Source: Diabrotica undecimpunctata (lineage: Eukaryota > Arthropoda > Insecta > Coleoptera > Chrysomelidae). Taken from it: a DNA stretch of 64,000 bases. Where the stretch lies: contig NC_092806.1 in assembly GCF_040954645.1 (NCBI RefSeq), positions 129,354,952 through 129,418,951 on the forward strand. Reading direction: 5' to 3'. Positions 34,806 through 44,920 of the stretch are shown in pieces. The number at the start of each line of letters is the position of its first letter. Position 1 is the first letter of the stretch. The notes beneath the pieces are model-generated. The model was not told where the DNA came from and searched no databases. It saw nothing but the letters and a program-made list of their open reading frames with translations. The translations under genes and the position numbers were made by a program.

Positions 34806-35895
34806 AAAATTATAAATGGTATTATTAGTCGGTATGATTTCTCGTTACAAAGAGTTTTGTCAGACATGTACGGAAATCTACAGGCTACATTCAAATTAGA
34901 AAAGATTAAGACAAACAATCTTTGAAAGGTACTTTACAGAATGTAGAATGAAATTCGACTTTTATTGTTCTTTCTAAACTAGGCAAAGGCAATAGTAAAA
35001 AGCTTAGAAGTACTCGATACACTAATATACATATTATTTATCATTGTAAGGTATATTACATTCATTATGTAGCCTGAAATTCACAGGAGTTCTTTAGCAT
35101 TCCATAGCAGACAGGTTTGGCAGGAACGTTCCCAAGCCTAATGCAGTTCATCCACATTACTTATAGAAAGCATCCTAAAGAAATGTTAAATATTCCTTAA
35201 TAAACTTTAACCAAAACAGCATTTGCCCAACAACATAAAAAACATGACAGATGGCAGGGTTATTACTGGATCAAATTTATCGATGAATAGGTCCCTAAAG
35301 GTTTGATTAAAATATTCAAAGGTGGCAGTCACATATTGATTGACTCAGCTGTGATACTCCAATCAAGAAAGCAACGGGAGACTAGTTGACTTAATTTTTT
35401 CCAGAGTACTACATCTTCATTATAACAAGGAGCCCAAGAAACCCAGAGAGTCTCTGTCTCTTGTCTCTAACGATGTTCGTATTATCATAGGCACATGAGA
35501 ATTATCTCGACTTCTCAGTAAGTTGTCTCAGTACAGTTCTAAGTACCGAGCAAATATTAAACGATTAAAGGGCGCTAAGAATCCTAAACTGTGCATTGAA
35601 ATATAGAATGTACAGTTCCCATAATATATTCAAATTTGTTTTGTAAAAAAAACTGACACATCGATAACTGAATGATATTCAACTTGGGAGGTTAACGAAC
35701 TTCTTATATTTATTGCAAGAGCTTGTTAATCTTACTATCTTCGTCTTTTTTGGTAAGTTTCAACTTTTACATCAATTTTAGTCTTCGATCTTTGAGTTTA
35801 GGTTTTATGTTAATGTTTTTGTTATGATTTGAATAGTCTACATTTTTCCTAAGTTAATCCACTTTAATAGTTAAGAGTACTCTTCTAGAGTTATG
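34806..35895. other. No recognisable gene
   Basis: AT-rich; a stretch at 35,390-35,560 can be read as a Lys/Arg/Ser-rich frame, but I do not recognise it. Confidence 0.35.
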
Positions 35896-35897
35896 TA

Positions 35898-37007
35898 TAG
35901 TCCGTCTAGAAACTATCCGGAATTTTATATTTTTTATAATTTTAATAGATTTTCTTTTTGTAACATTTTAAGACAAAAGTAATGCATCAAGTAGGTTATG
36001 CCGATAGTAGGTTGTGGACAAAATCGCATGACAACACCATCTGTCAAATATTGTTGTTTGTAAACAGACTTAAGATTTGTGAAATAATGTCGCAAGTAAA
36101 AAAAAGAAAAGTGGTGGAATATTTATATAGAAAGGGTGTCCGAAACGTTAAAAAATTAGTGCAATTGACTGAACTTGGAAAAAGTTCAGTGTATGAGACA
36201 ATAAAGACGATAAAAAATGGCATAGATATGAGACATAGACCAGTTTCGGGTAGACCGCGTAAGATTCGCGGAAACAATTTAAATGCTTTAGTGGCGTTAG
36301 GACGACAAAATCCGCGCCTAGGGTTTCGAAAATTAGCGAACAGATTTGGAAATCAACAAAGAATAAAAGTGTGCCCAGAAACTGTCTGCATGTCACTGAA
36401 AAGGCTACATATGCAAATCATCTAAAAGTCCTATCAAGAGAAAATGTTACCTTTCAAATTTCCAAATTTCCCACTAAAATAATGGTTTGGGGAGCAATAT
36501 CTCAGCGTGGTGCTACACCTCTTTGTATAGTTAATGGTACTGTTGATAGTGCGAAATATTGTGACATCCTAAATGGTTTTTTTACACGGCTTATGCTTTA
36601 TATCCAGAGGGATGGCGTTTTCAACAAAATAATGCAAGATGCCATACTTCTGCGTATACTCAAGCTTGGATGCAAGAACACGAATTGGCAACAATTCCGT
36701 GGCCAGTAGCATCTCCAGATCTTAGCCCCATTGAAAACATATGGGGACTGATAAAGATTGAAGTCGAACGAGCAGCGCCACGAGATAAAGGAGGTTTGAT
36801 TCGTTCAGTTTTACAGACCTGGAACACCTTTTAATATATAGTTTAGGGTGTACCTGGACGTTTAGTTAAGTGTTTAGATTTAAATGGAGGTTGTATAAGT
36901 AAATGAGATGAATTATTTGTTAAAATTTTGTATTTCAAATGATAAAAATAAATACCGTAAAATTATAATTCTGCTTTCTTTTTTCCGGATACTTTCTAGA
37001 CGGACTA
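35898..37007 (+). mobile_element. Tc1-type element with both termini
   Basis: The left end reads TAGTCCGTCTAGAAACTATC and the right end, reversed, TAGTCCGTCTAGAAAGTATC; both continue CGGA. The flanking TA occurs at 35,896-35,897 and 37,008-37,009. The element is 1,110 bp, shorter than a typical Tc1 (about 1.3-1.6 kb), because the transposase has an internal deletion. Confidence 0.9.
36087..36834 (+). pseudogene. Tc1-type transposase (DD34E), deleted and frameshifted
   Basis: From the ATG at 36,087: MSQVKKRKVVEYLYRKGVRN, LTELGKSSVYETIKTI (first HTH), RPVSGRPRKI (GRPR-like motif), NPRLGFRKLANRFG (second HTH). The frame then breaks. KIMVWGAISQRGATPL follows in another frame, then FQQNNARCHTSAYTQAW and PWPVASPDLSPIENIWGLIK. 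The block carrying the first catalytic Asp is deleted. The second catalytic Asp (QQDNA) is changed to Asn (QQNNA). Thirty-four residues separate that position from the Glu of PIENIW, so the family is DD34E. It cannot encode an active enzyme. Confidence 0.88.
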
Positions 37008-37009
37008 TA

Positions 37010-37875
37010 TATATTATACATACCTCAGTAACATCAAAGTGATTTCGTGAATGTTCCAGGAACTAATATCATTTGTGAAATAATATTACAACATCTTTAG
37101 TACCATTTAATCTGTCGCAGACAGTGGTTTTCCAAAGTTCAAGTATACATTTAAACAATTTTCAAATTTATTTTGATGTTAATTTTTCTTATCGACAGCA
37201 TCAATAGAAATATTCAGTGGTGTTTAAAATGAGTGTCGTATGGTTCAACAAAGAACTCTGGAGACACTTGCACACATTTTTGTAGTACTGGCTATTTTTT
37301 TAAACTAACTAAATTGCCCACATCGAAAAATTCGTATTCGATATAGCAACGATGGATAATTTCTTTATTAGAATATAGTTTATGTATCCTATTTTATTAT
37401 TTAGACATTGCTTTGACCTACTAAAAAAATAATAAAGTAGATTACCACATTATCAGTGAATGTTATTTGTTCAAACTATTTCTATTTCTTGGATACTATA
37501 AGTGTAGGACGTAAGTTCAATGTCAAGACTAATATAGAAAATCGATAAAATTATATTCAAGGGCTTCTGTATAAATATGCATATGTAATCGCTTATTATA
37601 TAATTATTCATCGATGGCTATCGACAATAAAATATAGTAATGAGCGGATTTGGTATCATTTTTCGGTTGCTAAGATGCTTAAAACGTTAACTATTGTCTA
37701 ATAGGAAGGTTAAATCTATAAAAGGATTGTTCAAGAGTAAACTTTTTTACATTTGAATTTTTTATCAGGATTATTTAAAAGAAATCGACTTATGGAATAA
37801 TAGTTATTTATTATACAGGGAAGTTAAAAAGCTTTGATAATAATAATAGTTTAATAATGTAAACACCTGTATAAG
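37010..37875. other. No recognisable gene
   Basis: AT-rich; nothing recognised. Confidence 0.4.
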
Positions 37876-37879
37876 ACCA

Positions 37880-38060
37880 TGCAGAAAGATGTGCTACTCT
37901 CGACATACCGATGCGACGCGCTAAAGGTTCCATGGGCTGTAAAGAACAACTTATGATCGATTCAGTCATTTCTAATCAGGCATACACCAAAAAAGAAACC
38001 TTTTTACTGCCTTTGTTGACTACAAGAAAGCCTTTGATTTAATACCAGATGTGTGTGGTT
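37880..38060 (+). pseudogene. LINE RT scrap (motif A)
   Basis: The plus strand reads KGSMGCKEQLMIDSVI, then in another frame KRNLFTAFVDYKKAFDLIPD. The first is the motif just before motif A, and the second is motif A with its catalytic Asp. It is cut off at both ends. Confidence 0.75.
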
Positions 38061-39466
38061 GCTAGAACCACCATTAGGTCCCTCCTCAGGTGGCGGATAG
38101 GGGAATGCCTGCCAGATATGGATTTTACTGACGAAATGAAATACTCGGGGTGGGCCAAAACTAGCACATGGAAATAAGAAGCATCATTTTCATTACTGTG
38201 TTAAGGTATAGATAAATTTTTCGAAACAGTTTAATACTCACACTTTTAGGCGACAATTACCATATTAGATTGATAGGGCTAAAACACTGCGATGGTGAAT
38301 GCAATGGGAAACCACCCAATTATGCTCCCTAGTAAAGTCATCATGGCATCGATTAGTGAAATAAAGAAACACGAAACAACAATAGTTATGGGAGACTTTA
38401 ACGCTAAAGTTGAGTAGAAGATAACGCAAAATTTTACCGAAAACTTTGGCTCGGGAGAGAGAAATCAAAGAGGTGAACGTCTAATCGAATGTTGCCAATG
38501 TAGAATAGTACGAAATCAAATAGATTACATCTTAATAAACCACCGATATCGAAACAATTTTAAAGATGTAGGACTTACCGTGACGCTGATATAAACTCAT
38601 ATCTATCAAAATCTACTCTGCTCGAAAATACAAATTATAGTAAAGAAATTAACAAAGCCAACAAAGATTAGTACGATATATCTCGACCCCCTTGGAACCT
38701 CAAATACGTGAACACATATCACAGCAGATAAATAGAAAAGTACATGAAATAACCAATATACCAAACCAAAAGAGAACCATCAACGAATGTTGGTACGACA
38801 TACAAAACTCGATTTTAGAGGAAGTAAGAGAGTCTTTGAAACCACCTCAAATATTGGCAAATAAGTGGATGACACAGGAAATCCTAAACCTGATGGAAGT
38901 TCGACGGAAACATAAAAATAAAAATATTAACAAATACCGCGAAATTAACAAATTCATAAAATGAAAAATTAAGCAAGCCAAAGAATCTTGACTTAAAAAT
39001 TTATGTACAGAAATAAAAGACCTCCAAAAAAAGTACGACAGTTTCAACCTCCACAAGAAACTTAAATATACCTCTAGAATTGGGAAACTGAAAAATGGTC
39101 ACCTACTTAAAAACACAGATGGAAAAATTACGAACAAGAGTGCAAATATTGAAAGAGATACATCAGTGCCTTTTTGACGATGCTTCTCGAGAAAATGATA
39201 CACCTACACATACTACCACAGCCAGTTAGACTACCTGGCTAATTGGTTTAAAACAAAGCCATTTAAAAATTAAAAAACAATTAGACAGAGGTCCCACTAT
39301 ACTAAAATCAAAAGTCAGAAGTCAGAAAAGTGATACAGCAAGCCAAAAATAATAAAGCACCTGGACCAGATCAGATCCCTACAAAGCTGCTTAAACTTTT
39401 GGACGAGGAAAACATTACCTACCTTATTGTAAACATAATGATGGCACCTAAAAAAAAAGAAGAATT

Positions 39467-39469
<3 letters not shown>
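38061..39469 (+). pseudogene. LINE 5' region, AP-endonuclease and start of RT
   Basis: A GC-richer stretch (CCCTCCTCAGGTGGCGGATA, 38,081-38,110) may be the 5' leader. The endonuclease follows: IKKHETTIVMGDFNAKVE (GDFN), FGSGERNQRGERLIECC, then directly RNQIDYILINHRYRNNFKDV, so the middle is deleted. The linker reads HISQQINRKVHEITN, WMTQEILNLMEVRRKHKNKN, EIKDLQKKYDSFNLHKKLKY. The RT starts QQAKNNKAPGPDQIPTKLLK and ends at a (TA)n tract. Several stops are present. This is a 5'-region remnant of the same broad class as the other endonuclease/RT LINEs here. Confidence 0.82.

Positions 39470-39539
<70 letters not shown>
39470..39539. repeat. (TA)35 microsatellite
   Basis: Seventy bases of uninterrupted TA. 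It is read in frame as alternating Tyr-Ile by the surrounding open frame and lies at the junction of two different RT fragments. Confidence 0.98.
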
Positions 39540-39540
<1 letters not shown>

Positions 39541-39890
39541 TGAGAATATATAAAGTTGATGATAATATAGTGACATTTTTAAAACATATAATGACAGAGT
39601 CGAAGAATAAGATTCACCTTCAAATATACCTGGTGAAAATAATATCAAAACTAAATCAAAAAAATATCATATTTAACGGGGGCCTTTTCCAAGGGGACTC
39701 CGTTAGTCCTCCACTATGGTTCTGTCTAGCGATGAACCCACTATCTCAGCTACTGAACTCCATTGACTCAGATTTTAGCATTCAAAATAACAATGTTGTT
39801 GTGACAAAGCTTACATAAATATAATGTATATGGATGATTTAAAATTAATGGCTTCGGCTCGAAACCACCTAGACATTTAAAAAAATCTTA
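39540..39890 (+). pseudogene. Second, unrelated RT fragment after the (TA)n tract
   Basis: The plus strand reads RIYKVDDNIVTFLKHIMTES, then FNGGLFQGDSVSPPLWFCLA (motif B), MNPLSQLLNSI, and in another frame IMYMDDLKLMASARNHL (motif C, YMDD). The wording GIFQGDSLSPLWFCLALNPLS with YMDDLKL belongs to a different RT lineage from the LINE upstream of the TA tract. I cannot name its clade with confidence. Confidence 0.75.
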
Positions 39891-40044
39891 TCTTAAAATA
39901 AATCTAAATGTCCTCATATTCTTAAATTTTTTTCTAACTCTGGTAACTTTGTTATAATTATATTCTTTAGACTATTATTGCAGATGAGTCAAAAAGCGTA
40001 TTCCTGAATTCTGAAGCTATATTCTTGTGGCATCTTAATGCAAT

Positions 40045-40935
40045 ATACTACTTTTGTTTGGAATAAGCCACAATTTTTTTAAAATTAAGTTTATTTGACG
40101 TTACAATTTCTGCTTTGGAAATCGTTCTTAAAATACAAAACGTTATTATGTTAAACAAAATTTCAAAAGGTACTTTTCCGAATTCTGTGCCTAAATTGGA
40201 TGTGGCTTTGCTCGCTATCGACGGATTCATAAATAATTTTTTGAACCTTGTGTCCGTGTATTGGCACAGCAGAGAGTTTTTTAAAAGCTTGATGCGTTTC
40301 TCTTGAAGGCTAGTTATAAGTTTTTGGCATAGCCTTTGGGCTGTACTATGTTTTGGTGAGAGGTTTTTTGATGACCTTTCGATGATGTACACAAGGGGGA
40401 TTAAAAGGCTAGCAGAAATATACTGGGAACCTTAGATCTCCTTTATGGCCACATCGTAAGGCAATAAAATGTTTAAAATTTTATTGATTATTTCTGTCTG
40501 CACCAGAAATTATGCTCTGTGCTTTTTTAATTGAGAGATCGGCCAATATATAGCTATGTAAGGGGACATTAGTGCAAACCTTTGGAAAATATAGTAGATG
40601 GAATTCCATCTAGTTGGTATGGATTGTACCAACAGTTTTTTCACAAACACTTGGCTACGTCTAGGAAAAGTGACCATGGTTTTAACTTCGGTAAAAACTA
40701 AATTTAATATGTGTGCAAAGCAATTCAGGTTTTTGCCCTCTTCGAATAACTTTGTTACTTCAACCACCATGTTAGCTCCATCATCCGTGCAGGCGCCAAC
40801 AACTCTAGCCAGGGCGATGCCAAATTCTTTAAGGAGCTCTTTCATGGTTTGACAGATATAATCCCCAGTATAACTTTCCAGAAGGCTTTGAACCTCCAAC
40901 AACATCATTGTCTCAAGACTGTTACTTTCTTAAGG
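40045..40935 (-). pseudogene. hAT transposase (BED-finger type), C-terminal half
   Basis: On the minus strand from 40,910: LLEVQSLLESYTGDYICQTM, VVGACTDDGANMVVEV, NLNCFAHILNLVFTEVK (conserved C-F-A-H-x-L-N-L block), VQSIPTRWNSIYYIFQRF (RW block), then after a break AQRLCQKLITSLQEKRIK, DTRFKKLFMNPSIASKATSN (usual DPRFKK). The BED zinc finger and first catalytic Asp are missing, and the hAT dimerisation C-terminus is truncated. Two frames are needed. Confidence 0.85.
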
Positions 40936-40949
40936 CTATGTTTTCCGTT

Positions 40950-41065
40950 TTTTCACCGGTTATTAGTTTTAAAAGAAAAACCGGTTATAACCGGGATACA
41001 AAAAAACAACCGAAATAACCGATTATTGTGACGTAACAAAACCGGTTGTAGGTTAAAACCGGTAG
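40950..41065. repeat. Cluster of ACCGGTT-type words
   Basis: CACCGGTTATTAG, AACCGGTTATAACCGGG, CAACCGAAATAACCG, AAACCGGTTGTAGG and AAACCGGTAG occur within 115 bp, in both orientations. They sit next to the upstream (5') side of the hAT remnant and may be subterminal transposase-binding repeats. Confidence 0.7.
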
Positions 41066-41079
41066 TTTTTTTCCATATA

Positions 41080-41303
41080 CATATAATACAAGTAGACCGA
41101 GCGCTGCTATAGAGCTACGTTTTCCCAGTGCGACAGAAAAAACTGACGCAAAGCAGTCCCTGCATTTCTTTTTAATTGGCCGGGTTTATAGACCACGACC
41201 ATTAGAAAGCAATGCTGGGACTCCTTTATGTCAGTTTTTTCTGTTGCACTGAGAGAACGCGTATGTATTGCAGCACTCAGTCTGTATTATAAATGTCTAT
41301 ACT
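41080..41303. repeat. Imperfect palindrome with ~80-bp arms
   Basis: The left arm (41,080-41,163) contains CCCAGTGCGACAGAAAAAAC and the right arm, reversed, CTCAGTGCAACAGAAAAAAC. Matching continues outward through GAGCGCTGC/GAGTGCTGC and ATATAATACA/ATAATACAGA-like words, and inward to GCAGTCCCTGCA/GGAGTCCCAGCA. The spacer is about 50 bp. Confidence 0.85.
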
Positions 41304-41654
41304 TTTGCCCACTCCTACGGGTAACCAGTTCTTACTGCATTCTGCCTAGGAATTTGTAAAGCGATTGGATTCATTTAACATAATTAGAGTCACTTCTTTG
41401 ATTTTTCTCTTTTTACCATCTGTTCCTTACAGGACTATACTTGAATCTTTCCAGTGAACTCTATGTTCATTCTCCCATGCATGTTAACATATTTGAGATC
41501 TATCAAATTCTCTATTTTGATATAAAATTGATGTTCAGTTATTCCAACGTTTAATGACCTTGATGTTTCACCTAAATAAGAATGTTAGCATTCAAAAGGT
41601 TTTTTATAAATACAATTATTTGTTCTTTCTTGTTTGTTGTTAGGTTAGGTTGTT

Positions 41655-41770
41655 TAAGTCAGAATAGATGGACAACTTATGGAACCTATAAATACAGGCA
41701 ATTGAATAACAATCCGCGAATGAACAAGAAAAATTGCTTAGATAAAGAAAAAAGAAGAAGAATGATAGGA
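41655..41770 (+). mobile_element. GAA-tailed LINE deletion derivative (RT word joined to 3' tail)
   Basis: GTCAGAATAGATGGACAACT and GAACCTATAAATACAGGCA match the LINE just before RT motif B (compare 32,850-32,900). The next bases, AATCCGCGAATGAACAAG and TTGCTTAGATAAAGAAAAAA, match the LINE 3' tail (compare 33,768-33,800). About 870 bp of LINE are missing between them. Confidence 0.8.
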
Positions 41771-42094
41771 ATGTTGAATATCTTGGTAAAGTAACGTGAA
41801 GGATTGATCGGGATTTGTTGTTATGTGACTTGTTAATGATTTAATTACATGTTGATTTTGAATTGAAAATTAAATTTCTTAAAAATACTGAAAGTATTGT
41901 CATTTTAGGTTTTCTGTTTTGGAGATATACTTAGTGTTTTTCGGGAAAATTATGTTTATCATAATACTGCCAATGTCCCTATTAGTCTCACTTTTGAAGG
42001 ACCAAATCGTTTCAATGATTTGTAAACAGAAAATAATTCCCCACGAAATGAAAAATATACTCCCTGTTCCATCTGTAAATTTTTTAATAAAATA
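41771..42094. other. No recognisable gene
   Basis: A 73-codon minus-strand frame (41,900-42,121) and a 61-codon plus-strand frame overlap here. Neither is recognised, and the minus frame runs into the Tc1 terminus, so it is not treated as a gene. Confidence 0.35.
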
Positions 42095-42096
42095 TA

Positions 42097-44055
42097 CTAA
42101 GTGACATAGAAATCCGAACACCCAGTTTAAATGATTTTATTTTAATAAAATTTGGTGTAATTTATTTATCTTACTGAAAAAAACGAGTGATAAAGTTTTT
42201 AGCCTTATTAGTTGGAGATTCCGGTTTTTATGTCAATAAATAAGTCAATATGTCAATATGTCAATTTTGATTTTCCTTTCAAACTGACAATTGACACCAA
42301 ATATATTTTTTTCTTTATTTGTTATCTTATATGTTGAGTTTGAGTATTTAAAAATTGCAAAAAATTGCAAAAATTGCCAGTGTATTTTGAAAATGGATTT
42401 ATTCTTTCTTTGAAAAATTTTCTTTTTCGTGTATTTTCCATCATGTTAATTAAATTATCAACTTCCTCGACAGCCGCAACACCTCTTAAACACATTTTTT
42501 TACTATATATAATAGCTACACGTACTCACAAAACAATACAAAAAATAATATATTATTGTCACTGATGACTTTGACATTCATAAAATAGGTTATACCACAG
42601 TTATACTAGACTTAAACAAGGGTGTGGGTCGGTATAATCTTGGAAAAAATTCTTATACCAAGTATAACCTATATACTCGTATAAGTTATTCCATGTTTAT
42701 TATTAGTGATTTTGCCTATACCTGATTTATTCCGAGTACAAGTTTTATACTTGGTTTATTAGTTATGCTCATAGTTTTTAAATTCACTAACAATCTAAAA
42801 ATGAATATTTCAGCCGCAGTAAAGATCCAAATTTGGCGGATTGTGGTTCTTGACATTCTTTACGATTGGTTACGATGCCTAGAGTACGGAGACCTGTACG
42901 ATTTCGTCAACTTAGTGAGTTTGATAGGGGCCGTATAATGAGACTTCGGGAAGCTGGACTTTCTTTTCGGGAAGTTGCAGTTAGAGTGCAAAGAAGTGTA
43001 GACATCGTGGTTAGGTGTTGTCAGGCATGGCTTCAAGAAGGCCGTACGCAAAGAGCAAGGGGCACTGGACGCCGCCGTAGAACAACAGACCGTGAAGATC
43101 GCCGCCTAAGATTATTGACCTTAAGAGACCGTTTCTCCACTACCCGCTCCATTGCAAATGAATGGTTTGCAAAACATGGAAGACCTATTGGCATGCGAAG
43201 TGTTTACCGACGAATGAGAAGTTTTGGCCTGTTTTCATACCCACCACATTGGGTCCTCCCTTTAACTCCAGAACACCGCCGTAATTGCCTTTAGTGGTGC
43301 AGAGAATGGTCACTCTGGAATCAGGAATGGAACAGTATTGTCTTTAGTGACGAGTCTCGATTTTGTTTAGGCATGCACGATGGTCGAGCGAGGGTTAGAA
43401 GGCGACGTGGTGAAAGGAGGAATTCACAGTGTTTTTTTTTTGAAAAACATGTTCATCACACTGTTGGAGTTATGGTTTGGGGTGCTATAGCTTATGGTTC
43501 GAGGTCACCTTTAATCTTCATCAGAGGTAACATGAACGCGTAGCGTTATATCCAAGAAGTTTCAGAACCCCACCTTTTACCCTATCTTGACACCCTGGCA
43601 AATCCAACTTTCCAACAAGATAATGCCCGATCACATGTTGCAAGAGTCACAATAGACTTTTTTCAACATAATGATGTCACATTGTTAGCATGGCCACCAA
43701 GATCTCCCGACGTATCCCCAAGTGAGCACCTGTGAGATATGATGGGTAGAAGATTGCTCAATTTGCAACGTCCTCCTCAGACTCTACAAGCACTTCGAGA
43801 GGAGTTGGTGGTTGCCTGGAATGAGATACCACAAGAGGACATTGACCACCTGATCAGAAGCTTGCCTAGGCGCGTTGGAGAATGCGTAACACATCGGGGT
43901 GCATCCACACATTATTAAAGGTAAAAGGGCTTTAAAGCAATGCAATCATTTTGAAATTTTAATCATTTACTTATTATGCTTCATTAAGTACTTATAAAAA
44001 TTTTTATTAAAATAAAATCATTTAAGCTGGGTGTTCTGATTTCTATGTCACTTAG
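42097..44055 (+). mobile_element. Tc1-type element with both termini
   Basis: The left end reads CTAAGTGACATAGAAATCCG and the right end, reversed, CTAAGTGACATAGAAATCAG. The match continues for about 45 bp (AACACCCAG, TTAAATGATTTTATT). TA flanks it at 42,095-42,096 and 44,056-44,057. The 3' side is short (137 bp after the stop), but the 5' side is about 770 bp, unusually long. That block (about 42,160-42,840) probably contains a separate insertion, including a minus-strand frame (NLINMMENTRKRKFFKERIN) of uncertain, perhaps Harbinger-like, origin. Confidence 0.9.
42866..43918 (+). pseudogene. Tc1-type transposase (DD34E), full length with three nonsense codons
   Basis: One frame of 351 codons from ATG 42,866 (a second ATG at 42,875) to TAA at 43,916-43,918, with no frameshift. 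It shows two HTH domains (LSEFDRGRIMRLREAGLSFR; DRFSTTRSIANEWFAKHG), the AT-hook-like RARGTGRRRRTT, IVFSDESRFCLG (first Asp), FQQDNARSHVARVTIDFF (second Asp) and WPPRSPDVSPSEHL (Glu, 34 residues later). Stops at 43,292 (TAG), 43,541 (TAG) and 43,733 (TGA, where W is expected in HLWD) are all consistent with single-base changes. The catalytic triad itself is intact. Confidence 0.92.
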
Positions 44056-44057
44056 TA

Positions 44058-44920
44058 TATGTTCGTCGAATACGTTTTTTGAGATATTTTCATTTTCGTC
44101 AGTGGTTTGATATTTTGTCACTATTTTTCTTATGTAGAAATTATTGTATATTGATCAATTTAGCATTTAGTTGTAGATTTTTTGGGCAATGTTGTTTAAC
44201 AACATGTGTTTTGATATTAATATTAATAGCGTCTTTAAAGTTTATAGTCTAAACACTGTGATAAAATCCAAGAAATCCATCTTACTTATTTTACTAAACC
44301 TCCCAGCTTGTATAATGTTCGAATAAAGCGACTAATAAACACACAAAATTTATTTGCTTAACATTGTTAATAAAAACCGTTAATGTATCAAATCTAGCAT
44401 TGTTTGTTTTGAAACACACCTTTATTCGTTTCCCATATTTCTTCTGAGAACAACCGTTGTCTAGGATAATATATTTATTTATAAACAGACATGTCAAACG
44501 ATTTCAATGGCAAAATAAATATTCAGGTTGTTATTTCGGGAGACCGGTTTTACATTTAGCATTAGTAAACTGTATTTTTGGCTGTAGCGATTGCGAGACG
44601 TTTTAAATTTGTCTTCCAAAATGTAGGTTATAACGTACTAAGTACTTAATATAGACCAATAAAAAGTAGCATAAAAGATCTGAAGAAAGCCCTGATATTA
44701 TAACTGAATTATAAATCTGTAGATTTCTTTGTAGTTAAGAGTTTTACAGTTTATTATGGGACTGATACGTATAATTATAAAAAATAACAAGTTAAATAAC
44801 GTTTTGGCTTGCACATCAGAAACCGTGATCGGAATAAACATACGAGTTATTTATGCTTTGTAAATTTAAAGCAATATATTAAGTTCCAACAGTTTTATTT
44901 ACACCCTCCCTTTGTTATAT
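44058..44920. other. No recognisable gene
   Basis: AT-rich; a 67-codon minus-strand frame at 44,294-44,497 is not recognised. Confidence 0.4.

Noticed and set aside
38081..38110. GGTGGCGGATA word resembling the hAT end at 22,330
   Set aside because: The resemblance is limited to GTGGCGGAT. The context is the leader of a plus-strand LINE, and no inverted partner was found.
39469..39540. Tyr-Ile repeat protein segment
   Set aside because: It is the translation of a (TA)35 microsatellite, not a protein repeat domain.
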